Shown here one piece after another: positions 25,904 through 36,874 of a stretch of 64,000 bases of DNA. The stretch is from Mesaphorura yosii (Eukaryota; Arthropoda; Collembola; Poduromorpha; Tullbergiidae), in the NCBI GenBank assembly GCA_009869945.1, contig WIXG01000155.1, forward strand, positions 62,001 through 126,000, given 5' to 3'. Both the position numbers and the translations under genes were made by a program. A model generated the notes under the pieces. That model ran no database searches. It saw only the letters and a list, made by a program, of their open reading frames with translations, and was not told the origin of the DNA. Numbering within the stretch: position 1 is the stretch's first letter; every line of letters starts with the position of its first letter.

Positions 25904-27393
25904 ATGAATACAGCATTACATCGAATTGTGGTTGTTGGCGGTGGTGCAGGTGGGCTCGAACTAGTCACCCGGCTCGGGAGAAGCCTTGGCAAAAACCGGC
26001 TGGGCAGGCCCGTTCTCATAGACAACTCACCGACCCACATTTGGAAACCGCTCCTGCACGAAGTGGCCACCGGGGCCTTGAACACAGGCGAGGATGAACT
26101 GAATTATTTCGCTCATGGCCACCAGAATTTCTTTGACTTTGAATTCGGGAAAATGATTGGTCTCGATCGAAGCCAGAGAACCGTAAAGCTCGACTCGATT
26201 TCCGGCCCAGACGGGGAAGTTGCAGTTCAGCCCCGAACTGTGGAGTATGATACTCTCGTCTTGGCACTTGGAGCAGTTACAAACCACTTCAATACGCCTG
26301 GAGTCGATAAGAACTGTTTCTTTTTGAATACACCTCAAGAAGCTGAAAGACTGCGAATCAAGATTTTACTGCAGGCACTCTCCGTTGTGACTGGAAATAC
26401 AAGAGTTCCTAAATTGAGGATAGGAATCGTAGGTGGCGGCGCCACGGGTAAGTTAAAAAAGTTGATAAGTTGAGTTGCCATTAGAACAGAAAATAAGTTC
26501 ACTAATCAGTACTCCTTTCACAGGTGTAGAACTCGCTGCTGAAATATTTCATACCATCTGTGAACTGAGACAACTAGGAAGTCGCATAATGCAGCATCAA
26601 CTCGAAATCACCTTAATGGAGGGAGCATCAACAGTTTTAGCAAGTGCACCCGCTGCTCTCGGGAAGTACGCAACGGAGGAGCTGACAAAGCGTGGAATTC
26701 GCCTCATGACTAATTGCTGGATCAAATCTGTCGAGCCAGACGGATTCGTTTTTAAGGACGGCTCCAAGCTGGAGGCCGATATCAAAATTTGGACGGCGGG
26801 CATCAAAGCACCTGATTTCCTTGGCACTCTGGGGTTATCAGTGAATAAGATCAATCAAATCCAGACCGACCCATTTCTGAGGAGTTTGGACGACGAAAAT
26901 ATTTATGCAATCGGAGATTGCGCAGCAGTGCCTGCAGACAGTAAAGGCAGTGGGAAGTGCCTGGCGGCAACAGCACAAGTCGCCCATCAGGAAGCCGAGT
27001 GGCTTGAGAAGTGGCTGGCTGGCATGTTTGAGAAGAGCCACATGGTGGCGGGGAATGCTGGTCGTCCTCCGTTCGCGTTCAAGCCTCAAGGGATGCTGGT
27101 GTCGATGGGAGAAGGAAATGCAGCCGCAAACTTGGCGGTAAGTTGTACGAATTCTTGCTTCAATCAATTATTCCAATTGTAGTACAGCCTTTAACCGTCT
27201 TCATTTGCAAATTTCGCAGGCGCTGATCGGTCCCAAACGTGATTACTACTTCCAAGGCCGAAGTGCCAAGCTGCTGTACGCATCACTGTACAGAATGCAC
27301 CAGGCGGTGCTTTACGGCTGGCCGAGAGCTATTTTCCTATGGATTGGTGATAAACTGAGAAAAGTGGCTTTACCGCAGTTAAAACTACATTAA
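25904..27393 (+). CDS. Type II NADH:quinone oxidoreductase (NDH-2), bacterial type
   Basis: Exons 25904-26447, 26524-27137 and 27220-27393 give 443 residues. There are two Rossmann nucleotide-binding motifs. VVVGGGAGGLE near residue 12 should bind FAD, and IGIVGGGATGVE near residue 178 should bind NADH. Between them are the family pattern HIWKPLLHEVATG and VLALGA; later come the second FAD motif AIGDCA and a C-terminal amphipathic region with Lys/Arg. The enzyme passes electrons from NADH to quinone without pumping protons, bypassing complex I. Its overall pattern is closest to proteobacterial ndh as I remember it, rather than plant or fungal NDE/NDI enzymes with EF-hands, which suggests transfer from bacteria followed by intron gain (introns of 76 and 82 bp). 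The ATG at 25904 is the first in frame and leaves almost no room for a mitochondrial presequence; an upstream exon or internal signal is possible. AATAAA at 27578. Confidence 0.92.
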
Positions 27394-27763
27394 CTGGGCT
27401 GGGTCGGGCTAAAGTCTAGCATTTACCCGAAGATCTAATTCACCGACAAGTATTAATTAACGAAGAACATGGAGCTTTAAGCATTTAGTCAATACTTTGA
27501 ATGATATTTATTACCTATCCAATCAAAATCCTGCTAATCATTGCATTGCAATATTTATTCTTGTCAAAGTGCCGTTAAATAAATCGTAAATGAATCCTGA
27601 CAAAAATGTTAATTAAACTGGTCGATCATCCGCATCGATTCTCTTTTCTATTTCTGGTCCAACTTTAATTGACCGATCGCATTTGCCAAATTGCCAATTC
27701 GCTTCGAGGCTGGGTGCCATAAACTAAATCATTTTTTAGCTCATTCATAAAGATTAGTTTACA
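27394..27763. other. Spacer between NDH-2 and its decayed copy
   Basis: AT-rich; contains AATAAA at 27578-27583 for the intact gene. No remnant of the FAD-binding N-terminus of the second copy could be recognised here. Confidence 0.4.
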
Positions 27764-28491
27764 GGTGTCCGGTATCCACTGCTGAATGAAGCTGCTACAG
27801 GTATGATTCGTCTGTGCTCGAACGAAACTCCTGACCTCTGACCACTTTGACAACTTATTCACAGGTGCATTCAACATTTGCGAAGACGAAATCAATTACT
27901 TTGCGCTTGCCTTCAAGTTCAACTATGAATTCAAGCAGGGAGCGATGAAAGGGCTCGACTTGAAGAACAAAGCCATTCGCATCGCCGCCATCACGAACGA
28001 GGCTGGGAGGATCGTCAGCCCAGAAAGAGATTTCCGGTGCGACACGCTGGTCATGGCCTGCGGGGCGATCACAAACAGCTCCGGAACGCCAGGCGCTGAG
28101 AACTGCTTCCAGCCCAACAATTACTACCAGGCTGAAACGCTGCGGCAACGAAGGCAAATTCTGCCTCACCTCCGCTCAAGTCACCCATGAGAAAGTTGAC
28201 TGGCTCCAGAAGAAGATTATGACCATGTACATCCCTGGAAAGAAGGGTACAGCGCCCTTCCTCTACAACGCTAAGGGCATAATTGTCTCACTGGACAACA
28301 CCAAAGCCGTCGGGAGTGTCACGGCCGCAATGCAGAAGCATCTGGACATGGAAGGTCGCATGGCCAAAATCCTGTACTCACTTCTTTACCGGAAGCATCA
28401 GGCATCAGTCTTTAGGTGGGGCCGAACTCTCGTCGTTTGGACGGCCGACAAGCTTTGCCAAGTCGCTCTCCCACAAATTAAACTACATTAG
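27764..28491 (+). pseudogene. Truncated tandem copy of NDH-2
   Basis: A fragment near 27767-27802 reads RYPLLNEAATG, matching KPLLHEVATG of the intact gene next door. It is followed by a GTATGA donor and an acceptor at about 27864. The next frame (27866-28187) reads GAFNICEDEINYFA, then DTLVMACGAITN. It should continue through the NADH-binding domain but instead jumps, with a frame change near 28140-28150, to NEGKFCLTSAQVTHEKVDWLQ, the C-terminal part. It then runs to the same C-terminal ending (RKHQASVF to LPQIKLH, stop at 28491). The first FAD motif and about 190 central residues including the NADH site are missing, so it cannot be an active NDH-2. AATAAA at 28644 suggests it may still be transcribed. 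It is diverged from, but clearly paralogous to, the upstream gene. Confidence 0.85.
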
Positions 28492-30154
28492 TCGTCAATC
28501 GCGTCGCCTGTACAAAAACCTAACTTCGCCTTAAATTGTGTCAAATCGAACTCGTGTCGTGTCACGCCAGACGTGTGCTTGATTTTGATGTACATTTGTA
28601 CTTGAATCTGAAATCTGTGACTGTGATTTAAACAAAGAGAAGAAATAAAACAAAGTTAATTAATTTTTGTGGCACATTAACATATTCTTAACAAATTCAA
28701 CGTCCTGCCAGCGTGCCAGCTTGAAAGACTCGTGCAATGCAAATTAACTTGCTTGACCGGCTGGCTACTAAAGTGCAGATTTATTTACACTTTGTTTTTG
28801 CGTCGGATCTCAATTGCAATTGCAAATTAGTCGAGATGGTGCGATGCGATAATTGTTCGTGCGCGTACGAGACATGAGCTGAAGCTGAAGTTCAAGTTCA
28901 ATAGCACTTTTGTCTTCGTATCTTATCTTATCACATTAGATCGCTGAGGCAGAGCATGAACTCGTCCTTCCGCGTCGAATATGGCATTTGACTTGGTAAT
29001 TTACGTAATTAATTGAAAACTGACTTCTTTGGCTATACTGCTGCAAAGATTTAACGACGAATATCAGGTAAAGACAAATGTAAAGTGCAAATATCGAGGT
29101 AAACCCAGATTAATGCAATTAGTTGAAGATGAGGTCAAGATCGCCAAGATTCAAGATGCACCTTCCTCAGTATCCTCAGATTGATTGACGTGCGGTTCTT
29201 TTCTTAAGTTTCTTTGTTCCAGTTCCAAATTCCATAAATGCTTCTATAAGAAAAGATCTTTGATCTTTCTGGCTTAGCTTCATCTGCAGTGCACCTGTTG
29301 TTCCCCTGTCCTGGTCCCGTTCATCTTCTTTCATACAAAAGACGCAGAGTAGATCACAAGTACGAAGTACATGTACAGGAAGAATGAAAGAAAGCGAAGA
29401 CGCAACGCAAGACGAAGACGCGTTCTCGTTCTGTACCTCAATCTTGTTATCTGCTACTTCACATTCACATACGAAAGTATCACACGGCCACGGCACGACC
29501 GTGGTTTGCATTGATCTCTGCGTCGTTACTCGTTTCGTATCTGTTTACGTGCATTTCGCTGCGCATCGCATCTGTTCTGTGCTTGGTCGGGTTGTCGGGC
29601 TCTTGTACGTTTTGGAGTTGTGGTTGCATTGATTCGCATTCTTTCAAGGCTCCGAGACAAAAGAAATGCGAATAGCAATAGCGAATGCGACCAAGACACA
29701 AACAGCAAAGCAAAAAGTAGACGTTCGTTGAATTGACTTGCTTTGGTTTGGTTTCATTTTCAAATTCGCAGTAAGTAAAATGACGAGAAAGGGTTAAATT
29801 AAATAAAAAGTTGACAATCCCATTATTAAGTCGTAGAGAATCTAACAACAGTGATTTAATTCTAGTGTTCGCATTGGCCAGTAGCCAATTATTGTGTGAA
29901 TGAGTTTTTGAAGTGTCAGATTGACGACAATCAAATTAGCCAGCAGCAGCTAACGGATGAAACTCATAGAACTGGACAATCAGGAACTTATGTGCAATAA
30001 TCTGGAATTTGGCAGCTAACCTTTCAGCTAAGTATTCAGCTTTCTTCAACGTGGCAGCCAACAGAAATTACTAGCAGATGATGTTAAGTTCAGCAGTGAA
30101 TTTTAAGGATAGGACTGACTCCTGAAATTGCCCACACCCTTTCGCAATCCAATA
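28492..30154. other. Intergenic region upstream of cytohesin
   Basis: About 1.65 kb, AT-rich, with AATAAA at 28644-28649 for the decayed NDH-2 copy. Open frames near 29176-29848 on both strands lack any domain or codon pattern I trust. Presumably it holds the distal cytohesin promoter. Confidence 0.45.
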
Positions 30155-33100
30155 ATGTTACGAAATGAATTTGTACGAGTTGTAAGTGGAAACTCATCGT
30201 CAGCAATTGCCAACAATCACAATCAAGCTCAAGCTAACTCAACAATGCCCCCGAATCCCAAATACAACACGTCTTCGTACCAACATGCGCCTGGATCCTC
30301 GTCAGGAGCTCATCTTCACTCGCACTCGACGACGTCGGGCTACAATACCCACAACAATCACAATCACCACAATCATAATCATCATAACCATAATCATAAT
30401 CACAGCCTAAGTCGTGGCGGTGGCGGCCATGGTCATGGATCGTCGGGCGCTGGCGGACACTCACATTCCTACTCGAGCACTATGCTTAATCTACCCGTCG
30501 GGAAAGGTATGCCAATAGCAATAATGAAATTAACTGAGCAATTGGGAATTACAATTCTGTATTCAATGTAAATTCGAATCGTAAAGCAGTAGCATTCACT
30601 TAGGTTAAAGGCAGTTAGACCACAGATCCCGAATTTTGCTGAGTTGACATTTGCTGACTTAATTTTACAAAGCTGAATTCGCCTGCCTACTTGATTATCT
30701 CTGAATTATGAATCCGTTAAATTCTATTGACTAAAACTAAACCCATAACCTAAGAGCTTGCATGTATGGTATAATTTATGTTGTGTATCACGGTCAACCA
30801 TCACCTCGTCACATCTTTCGTGATAAGTTTTGCGTTTTAACGTTTTGCATAGACCCTAATTTACAACTTCCTGCGATGTGCGAGGTGCGATCCATGTCGT
30901 GTCCAAACTAGCCATGCCATGGGAGAGATGAACGAACTCTGACTCCTGTCCTGACTAAGCAGGTGTAGTGGCTACACAATGAACTATGAGCAGGCGGCTC
31001 AAGCAGCATGTGGTTGTAGGCAACAGGTTAATTATAAAACCATAATCACAGCAATCGGCTTGAATAATCAAGTCATGCGTATAGTTTCATCCACAGTGCC
31101 AAGTTGTTAATCGACGGATGGATATGTTCGTGCCGGGATCATTTCATTATTTCATTGCCTGTTCCATCGCCGACGGCTACATTGATTTTTATTAAGTGCT
31201 GACTGACCGGATGTCAGATGTTCAGTTTCAATTCAGGCAGGCAGATAGCTGAAGGACGACTCGGGCTTAGGATTATTAGTCTTTTAAGCTTCCAACTCGT
31301 TTATTTTGGTTCGCTTAGTACAAAAGATTCATTGTACCTATCAGCAGAGGCACAGGATACGGAAAATGGAATCTGAGCCGAGTTCTGAATGACTGACTGG
31401 TTCGCGCAGATAAATCCGAAAGCCCATATTTCGTGCGTGTGCCATGTGCCGTGCTAGAATTGGAATAAGAGTGTGAGATTATGATAAAGAGGACAAGACA
31501 GGAGTTCCTGCTACAAGCTGTAGAAGTAGACGCAGAATTAGGAGCTGAGCATATGCAACTGGAGCTGGAGTGCAGATGCAGATAGGGAACGAACGAGGCA
31601 GGAACGGAACAGAAGGAAGTTTTATGCATTTGGGCCAGGCAGCAGGCTGATCCGAACACGGTTTTATTATGGCACGGGCGCACTATAATTAAGCATAAGC
31701 GAACCGTTTTCAGTTTTTTGTTACAAAGGATCTTTGTCAGTGTGAGTGCGAGTGCGAGAAGTGCGAGTGGTTTATAATAAGAATAGAATTCCGGTTTTGT
31801 TCCCGTCGTGTTCGTCGTTCGTTCCGTTCCCCCTTGCATTCATTTTTGGCAGATGTTCTCTTTTTCTCTGTGCTCGTCAGCTCGTTCTCGTCCCAATGAA
31901 TTCAGTTTTTATTACCGTCAGTTACCATTGCACGTACGAAGTGAACACACAAACACTCGATATTCTCGACATGGTTGTGCTCTCATCGTCTTCGTCCTCG
32001 GCTTCCTCGAGCACGTCGTCGTTGACGGAGGCGTCGTGCTCGGAATCACTGGCGACGGTTCCAGGGAGGGATCCGGACCGCCACGGCAATTTTATGGAGC
32101 AGATTGAGTTAGACGTTGATTTCAACGAGGCTGACACTGAATTCTTAATCCAGAATTGTAATTGCGAATTTCCGAACCGGCGAAGTGGCCAAAGTCAATT
32201 TCGTGAGCTAATTTCATGACTCCGTGCTTTTCCTCAGATTTGACTCCTGAAGAGCTTCAACTCCTCGCAGAGATCCGTCAGAGAAAGGAGGAACTGCTCC
32301 TGGAAATCGAACAGCTTCAAACAGAAATTGATTCTGTGTCGAAAGAGATTGGCCGCGTTCCCCTCGCCGAACATGAAGACAATCTCAGTATTCACTCGAA
32401 TGACTCGAAAGATACGAAGCTCATGAGCTTAGGATGCAAGAAATTCAACATGGACCCCAAGAAAGGAATCGAGTTCCTGACGGGACACGGGTTGCTGGAG
32501 AAGGATCATGAGTCAATTGCACAGGTAAGAGCAAATTGAAAACTGTCCAAGACTTGCAGAATGCAGAATATTTAAGACACACGATTGAATAATAAATGCA
32601 TTAATTTTGTAGTTTCTGTACCGCGGTGAAGGTCTGAGCAAAACTGCCATTGGAGATTATCTCGGCGAAAAGAATGAGTTCAATGAAAACGTCCTCCGCT
32701 CATTTGTCGCTTTGCACGACTTTACTGATCTCATTTTAGTGCAGGTGAGTGACTCATCCGACTTTCCCATGATTTCTGAGTCTCGTGCATATGTTCAGTG
32801 TACAATATTCAAACTCTACTCTTTATGCCTTGTGCAGGCACTCCGTCAATTTCTGTGGTCATTTCGTCTACCAGGAGAAGCTCAGAAGATTGATCGGATG
32901 ATGGAATGCTTCGCGCAAAGATACTGCATTCTTAATCCCGATATCTTCACAAACACCGACACGTGTTACGTGTTAAGTTTCGCAATAATCATGCTCAATA
33001 CCAGTCTTCATAATCCGAGTGTGAAGGTAAGTCAAGTCCGGGCCAGCTGACAAAGGCGACAACGGGAGTTTAGTTAAGTTAAGGTTAAATACTGGTGATT

Positions 33101-33776
33101 GTTTGCAGGAGAAACCCACTGTCGAGCAGTTCATCACCATGAATCGTGGGATTAACAACGGAGAAGATCTGCCCAAAGAGTTGCTCATTAGTCTCTATAA
33201 TAGTATTCAGGCCGAACCATTCAAAATTCCTGAAGATGACGGAAATGATCTCATGCACACATTCTTCAATCCAGATAAAGAAGGTAACCAGGAATTATTT
33301 TAACTTGCCCTTGCACAGATCCGAAACCTAAGACGAAAAGACGTAGGCAATAATTTGAGAATATTTGATCGATTTCAGGATGGCTGTGGAAGCAGGGCGG
33401 TCGCTACAAATCCTGGAAACGGCGGTGGTTCATCCTTAATGACAACTGTCTGTACTATTTCGAGTTCACGACGGACAAGGAACCACGCGGCATTATTCCT
33501 CTGGAGAATGTTGACATCCGCACCGTTTCAGAGCGAAAGAATACCTTCGAAATGTACACGGCACCTGGCGAGCTCATCAAGGCGTGCAAAACGGATTCGG
33601 GTGGTCGCGTCGTAGAAGGCAAGCATGCAGTATACAGAATGAGTGCAGGTTCAGAAGAGGAACGCGATGCGTGGGTGCAGGCCCTCAAAAGCAGTATTTC
33701 GAGGTCGCCATTCTACGAACTACTCGCCAACCGGAAGAAGGCAGCGCAGCAGTTACACAATATGATTAGAAAGTAA
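30155..33776 (+). CDS. Cytohesin (ARF guanine nucleotide exchange factor, Sec7-PH)
   Basis: Core exons: 32238-32524, 32613-32744, 32838-33026, 33109-33283 and 33379-33776. They encode, in order, an N-terminal coiled coil ([18 protein letters not shown]), a Sec7 domain ([19 protein letters not shown], with [10 protein letters not shown] and the NPDIF...MLNTSLHN region) and a PH domain starting [21 protein letters not shown] polybasic tail ends in HNMIRK. Cytohesins catalyse GDP-GTP exchange on ARF1/ARF6 at the plasma membrane after the PH domain binds phosphoinositides. Two first exons fit. Exon 1a (30155-30506, 117 residues, His/Asn/Gly-rich) joins with phase 1 and restores DLTPEE at the junction, a family-typical start. 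Exon 1b (ATG at 31971, or 31896 in the same frame) is Ser-rich, then acidic, and also joins in phase. For exon 1b the donor at 32158 gives an 80-bp intron and is preferred over one at 32203, which would give 35 bp. With exon 1b the protein is about 455 residues. Confidence 0.93.
30345..30415 (+). repeat. His/Asn-coding low-complexity tract in cytohesin exon 1a
   Basis: A CAC/CAT/AAT run encodes alternating His and Asn ([13 protein letters not shown]). It looks like a microsatellite-derived coding repeat within the alternative first exon, followed by a Gly-rich stretch. Confidence 0.75.
30507..31895 (+). other. Long first intron of cytohesin / proximal promoter region
   Basis: About 1.4 kb between first exons 1a and 1b. 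It should contain the promoter for exon 1b. No exon or repeat recognised; a minus-strand open frame at 31315-31839 has no domain and is treated as chance. Confidence 0.4.
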
Positions 33777-33933
33777 AATTAATAGTGTGCAAGTACAAGT
33801 GAAAGTCTTAAAAATCATGTTTATTTATTTGTGCAAGTGCAAGTACAATTTTAATTTACCATTATGACGTGTCAAAACTTGACTAACTGAATGTTATAAA
33901 ATGCTAATAGCAAATAGCAAACATGAAGAGCTG

Positions 33934-33953
33934 CAATAAAATGGTTTTATTTT
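33934..33953. terminator. Overlapping convergent poly(A) signals
   Basis: AATAAA on the plus strand (about 33936-33941) follows the cytohesin stop by about 160 bp. A few bases on, TTTATT is AATAAA on the minus strand and lies just past the stop of the small secreted-protein gene at 33985. The two transcripts may overlap at their 3' ends. Confidence 0.5.
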
Positions 33954-33984
33954 CCTGTGATCTGGTTTCTGGTTACCACTGTCC

Positions 33985-34398
33985 TTATCGCGATTTGCCT
34001 GGTCGCTGGAACGGATTCGTACCGAATCCTCCGAACGGTCCGTCGAAGAAGTCATAGTCTCGACCGTTGAGAGGCCCACCAAACCAGAAAGGGTTGTAGT
34101 CCTTCCTGTGATAAGACCACGACTTGGGAATTCCGAAATGGTTAAAGATGCGGTTGCCGGTTCGCCTGATTGGAGCCGATACCAATTTCGACGATGACGA
34201 AACTGAGGTTGAAACCAGAAGCAACGACGCTGATGCTCCCATCGCCATCGCCGTCAGTGTCAGGACGAACAGAAGAATCGAGATCGTAGTCGTAAATGCC
34301 GGAACCATGACTGGGCTGGCGAGTTTGTGAGTGCGATGATGAAACTGCATAAAAGTGCGCTCTGTCTTTGCGCTTTCTAGTCCAGCTTTCGCTTTCAT
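33985..34398 (-). CDS. Small secreted protein, Gly/Phe-rich, unknown function
   Basis: Single-exon open frame of 137 residues from ATG at 34398, or 107 residues from ATG at 34308. The shorter form begins MVPAFTTTISILLFVLTLTA and looks like a classic cleaved signal peptide, so 34308 is the likelier start. The mature part is short and basic, then aromatic and Gly-rich (FWFGG, FFDGPFGGFG), and ends QRPGKSR. No cysteines remain after the signal peptide. It could be a small cuticular or silk-like peptide or a neuropeptide-like precursor, but no clear dibasic-amidation layout supports the latter. Coding status rests on the signal peptide, the composition and a minus-strand poly(A) signal at about 33948; it is otherwise unrecognised. 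Confidence 0.5.
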   Translation of the reverse strand: MKAKAGLESAKTERTFMQFHHRTHKLASPVMVPAFTTTISILLFVLTLTAMAMGASASLLLVSTSVSSSSKLVSAPIRRTGNRIFNHFGIPKSWSYHRKDYNPFWFGGPLNGRDYDFFDGPFGGFGTNPFQRPGKSR

Positions 34399-34647
34399 TT
34401 TATTTTTAGCACAGCAAATTACGACGATGTTAGAGAGAGAGAAGATTTCTCATTTTGTTCTGTTGTGGCAGTGCAATGGCTGGTGATTTACAACGGGGCG
34501 TGTCGTGTCACCCGTCGTCATGCTCATTGATGTCAGCCGTGAGCCAGAATCAAGCCAAGCAGGAAACTCATTTTGCCATTGCGCGAGCTCAGCGTCTTGA
34601 CTCATGTTAAGATGAAAAGTGTCCTACGCCACGGTACACAGTTTATT
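34399..34647. other. Gap between the secreted-protein gene and the Helitron-like element
   Basis: Likely holds the promoter of the minus-strand secreted-protein gene. No other feature seen. Confidence 0.35.
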
Positions 34648-34661
34648 GGGCGAGCGAAAGC
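34648..34661 (+). repeat. Left 14-bp inverted repeat of the element
   Basis: Sequence GGGCGAGCGAAAGC; its exact reverse complement lies at 37261-37274. Confidence 0.8.
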
Positions 34662-35321
34662 GAAGTCCCTTATACTCGACTGTTTGCAATATTTGTAAAC
34701 AGCAAAACCCCTACTTATATTTGTTGGAGTGACCTCAAATTTGGCACACACATCCTCTGGGGTCTCTAGATGTGCCTTTTGAAGGTTTCATCAAGATCCA
34801 TGGTCAGACTTCTGAGATATGACGATTTTAGTACGTGTATATTTTTTCAGATTTAAATCCATTCAAATCGTGTTTATAAGGGAATTTATCGTAATGGTGA
34901 CTAAAAATGGCGTCTGACCCGTCTTTCACCTCTTGTTTCTCGGGTGCCGTGCAAAATCGCAAAAAATCACTCGGAGGTTATCTACTGAATTAGGAACGAT
35001 TCTACGGACAATCAAAAATATTCATGACGGAATGGCAAGAATGTGAATTGAAAGTTTCTAGCCCACTAAAACTTAAAGTCCGGCTTGAATTCGCAGGAAG
35101 TTGAATATAACATGAAGAAACCACCATTTCGTTGTCTAACTCCACAGGAGGCTGTTTAGTGACTCCTCCTTTGGATGCTTCAGTATTGCAAAGTGGTCGC
35201 CGATGTTTCAAGTTTTTCGATCAACTTCTTATGAGCATGCTCTTAAATTTTTTAAAATATCTGTAAGTGCCAGGTTGGTTGGAACTTTCCCATTTCCATT
35301 TGCTCGTCCATTTCCCTCCTG
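34662..35321. other. Non-coding left part of the Helitron-like element
   Basis: Contains a small palindrome (CTGTTT...AAACAG, about 34679-34702) and AT-rich sequence. No open frame of note. The text around 34730-34850 looks repeat-derived, but I cannot name a family. Confidence 0.4.
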
Positions 35322-36610
35322 ATGCTTATTCTACAAAATCTAGCCACCATGACAGGAGAAACAGCTAAACGGTTTCTTTCAAAGCGAATTGCTAATTCGC
35401 GAATCCTTGGACACACCGTCAGGGGAGTTCAAAATCAGGATTTTGGGCTCAAGTGGACATATCTTGCAATGAGCACCATTTTTCGCTTTATGTGGCTTCT
35501 ACCCTTGGTTTGGAACCGGAAAAGCAATATGCTCGTGTACGTCAGTTGGCGTGAATCACGTTGGACACATATCAAGTGGAGGATCACCATGGGATCTATG
35601 ATTACAGGTCTGCTAGCTGTCACAGTTCAGGGCTTCAAGCAATTCATTTTGGGGAACCAAACTCCTCAAACTGACGATGTGTTGGCGTGTTTCAATCTCT
35701 TGGCTGCTCTATCGTGTGTATTTGTTGTCTCCATTGCAATTCACATCCTCTACCATGTTGAAAATATTGCCAATACATTCCACACAATCCTTCCAATTTA
35801 CGAGCTGTTCCGAAGTAAGTTTTTACTATTCTAAAGCAATGTAGATTTATGATAGTCAATTGTTTTCTAGACGAGTATCTTCGCAGCGTAATGGCTGCGG
35901 AGTCAATCGAAGATGTCTTAAGTGCCGGGATCATCGTGTGCATAAGCGTGTCATTCGCCTTCGGTCAGGCATTACTTGCACTTCTTTTCATTCCAAAGTG
36001 TGACCTCAGCGGAGTGGCCTTAATTTTACCAGTCTGTGACGAGTCGTCCCGAATTCATACCACTTTCCTACTTATGCCTTTCTTGATCATGATTCAGCTG
36101 ACCGCCCACAATGTGATTGTTCAAATTCTTGTTTTGTACTTGATGCTTGCTGTGCTTTCGGTCGTGGTTGGAAATCGAGTTGTTGTTGAATTGGGGTGAG
36201 GACTAGTTGGTATTCATGAATTTAAGTCAAACTCACATTTCTTACGATTTTAATAATTACATTACAGGCGTGGACGTAGGGAGTCTCGACTAAAGCTAAA
36301 GTATCAAAGCGATTAATATTTTTTCCGTCTCTACCGTTTCTTGTACAAGTTCGTTGGATTATGTAACGAATTCCTGCACATGATCCTGCCCCCCTGTTTT
36401 CTGTTGTGGGGAATGCTCATAGTTGTCTGTAGTTTCTACATTTTACGAGCTCGGCTCACTCCGTTCGGCCGGCTGGGCCTGATGATTTTGTTCTTCTTTA
36501 CACTCATCACTTTACTACTTGTGGTCGTTGTGGGTGGCGAAGTGGCCAGTGATTTGGCCGCGAGGTATGTGCTGCTATCTGTTGGCCTTGCCCGTCAGGC
36601 TAAGATTGCG
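35322..36610 (+). pseudogene. 7TM chemoreceptor-like (gustatory-receptor-like) pseudogene
   Basis: Three phase-consistent exons (35322-35814, 35871-36195 and from 36268) encode a multi-pass membrane protein with several hydrophobic helices, for example LAALSCVFVVSIAIHIL, IIVCISVSFAFGQALLALLF and VIVQILVLYLMLAVLSVVV. The third exon hits TAA at 36314. The same frame then continues with YFFRLYRFLYKFVGL and two more hydrophobic helices up to about 36610. This reads as one protein interrupted by a nonsense change, with its end replaced by foreign sequence. Length, helix layout and lack of other domains resemble arthropod gustatory-type receptors; no diagnostic motif confirms the family. It sits inside the Helitron-like element and may have been carried there. 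Confidence 0.6.
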
Positions 36611-36618
36611 ATTTTGGG

Positions 36619-36774
36619 TTGGCTCACCATCTTGTGGACTACACGTACGTCAAAACACATGTGGGGAATTTTCTATGGAAATGGATGGCACCCGAGTCTC
36701 TGAATCAGTTGGATTTCTCGACAAAGTCAGACGTATGGGCGTTCGTTGTGACTCTTTGGGAAACCTTTGGACTC
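36619..36774 (+). pseudogene. Tyrosine-kinase domain fragment
   Basis: One frame reads WKWMAPESLNQLDFSTKSDV then WAFVVTLWETFGL, the activation-segment end and helix F region (kinase subdomains VIII-IX) of a receptor tyrosine kinase. Only about 36 residues of homology remain; the catalytic loop, DFG motif and N-lobe are absent. It begins immediately after the chemoreceptor-like sequence in another frame and stops before the helicase fragment, so it is a captured scrap and not a gene. Confidence 0.75.
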
Positions 36775-36874
36775 AAAAAGGTGTGGTCAATGGCGCTATG
36801 GGCTACGTGCACGACATCATCTTCCGACACCGATCACTCGAAGTTGGAACAATGATGATCAAACATGCACAAGA

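Noticed and set aside
31315-31839. Minus-strand 174-codon open frame in the cytohesin first intron
   Set aside because: Cys/Ser-rich translation without signal peptide or motif, overlapping the exon 1b promoter region.
32203-32237. A 35-bp intron between cytohesin exon 1b and exon 2
   Set aside because: Much shorter than all other introns here; the donor at 32158 gives an ordinary 80-bp intron in the same phase.
36341-36703. Independent small membrane-protein gene
   Set aside because: It lies in the same frame directly after the chemoreceptor-like TAA and has similar helices, so it is better read as the rest of that pseudogene.
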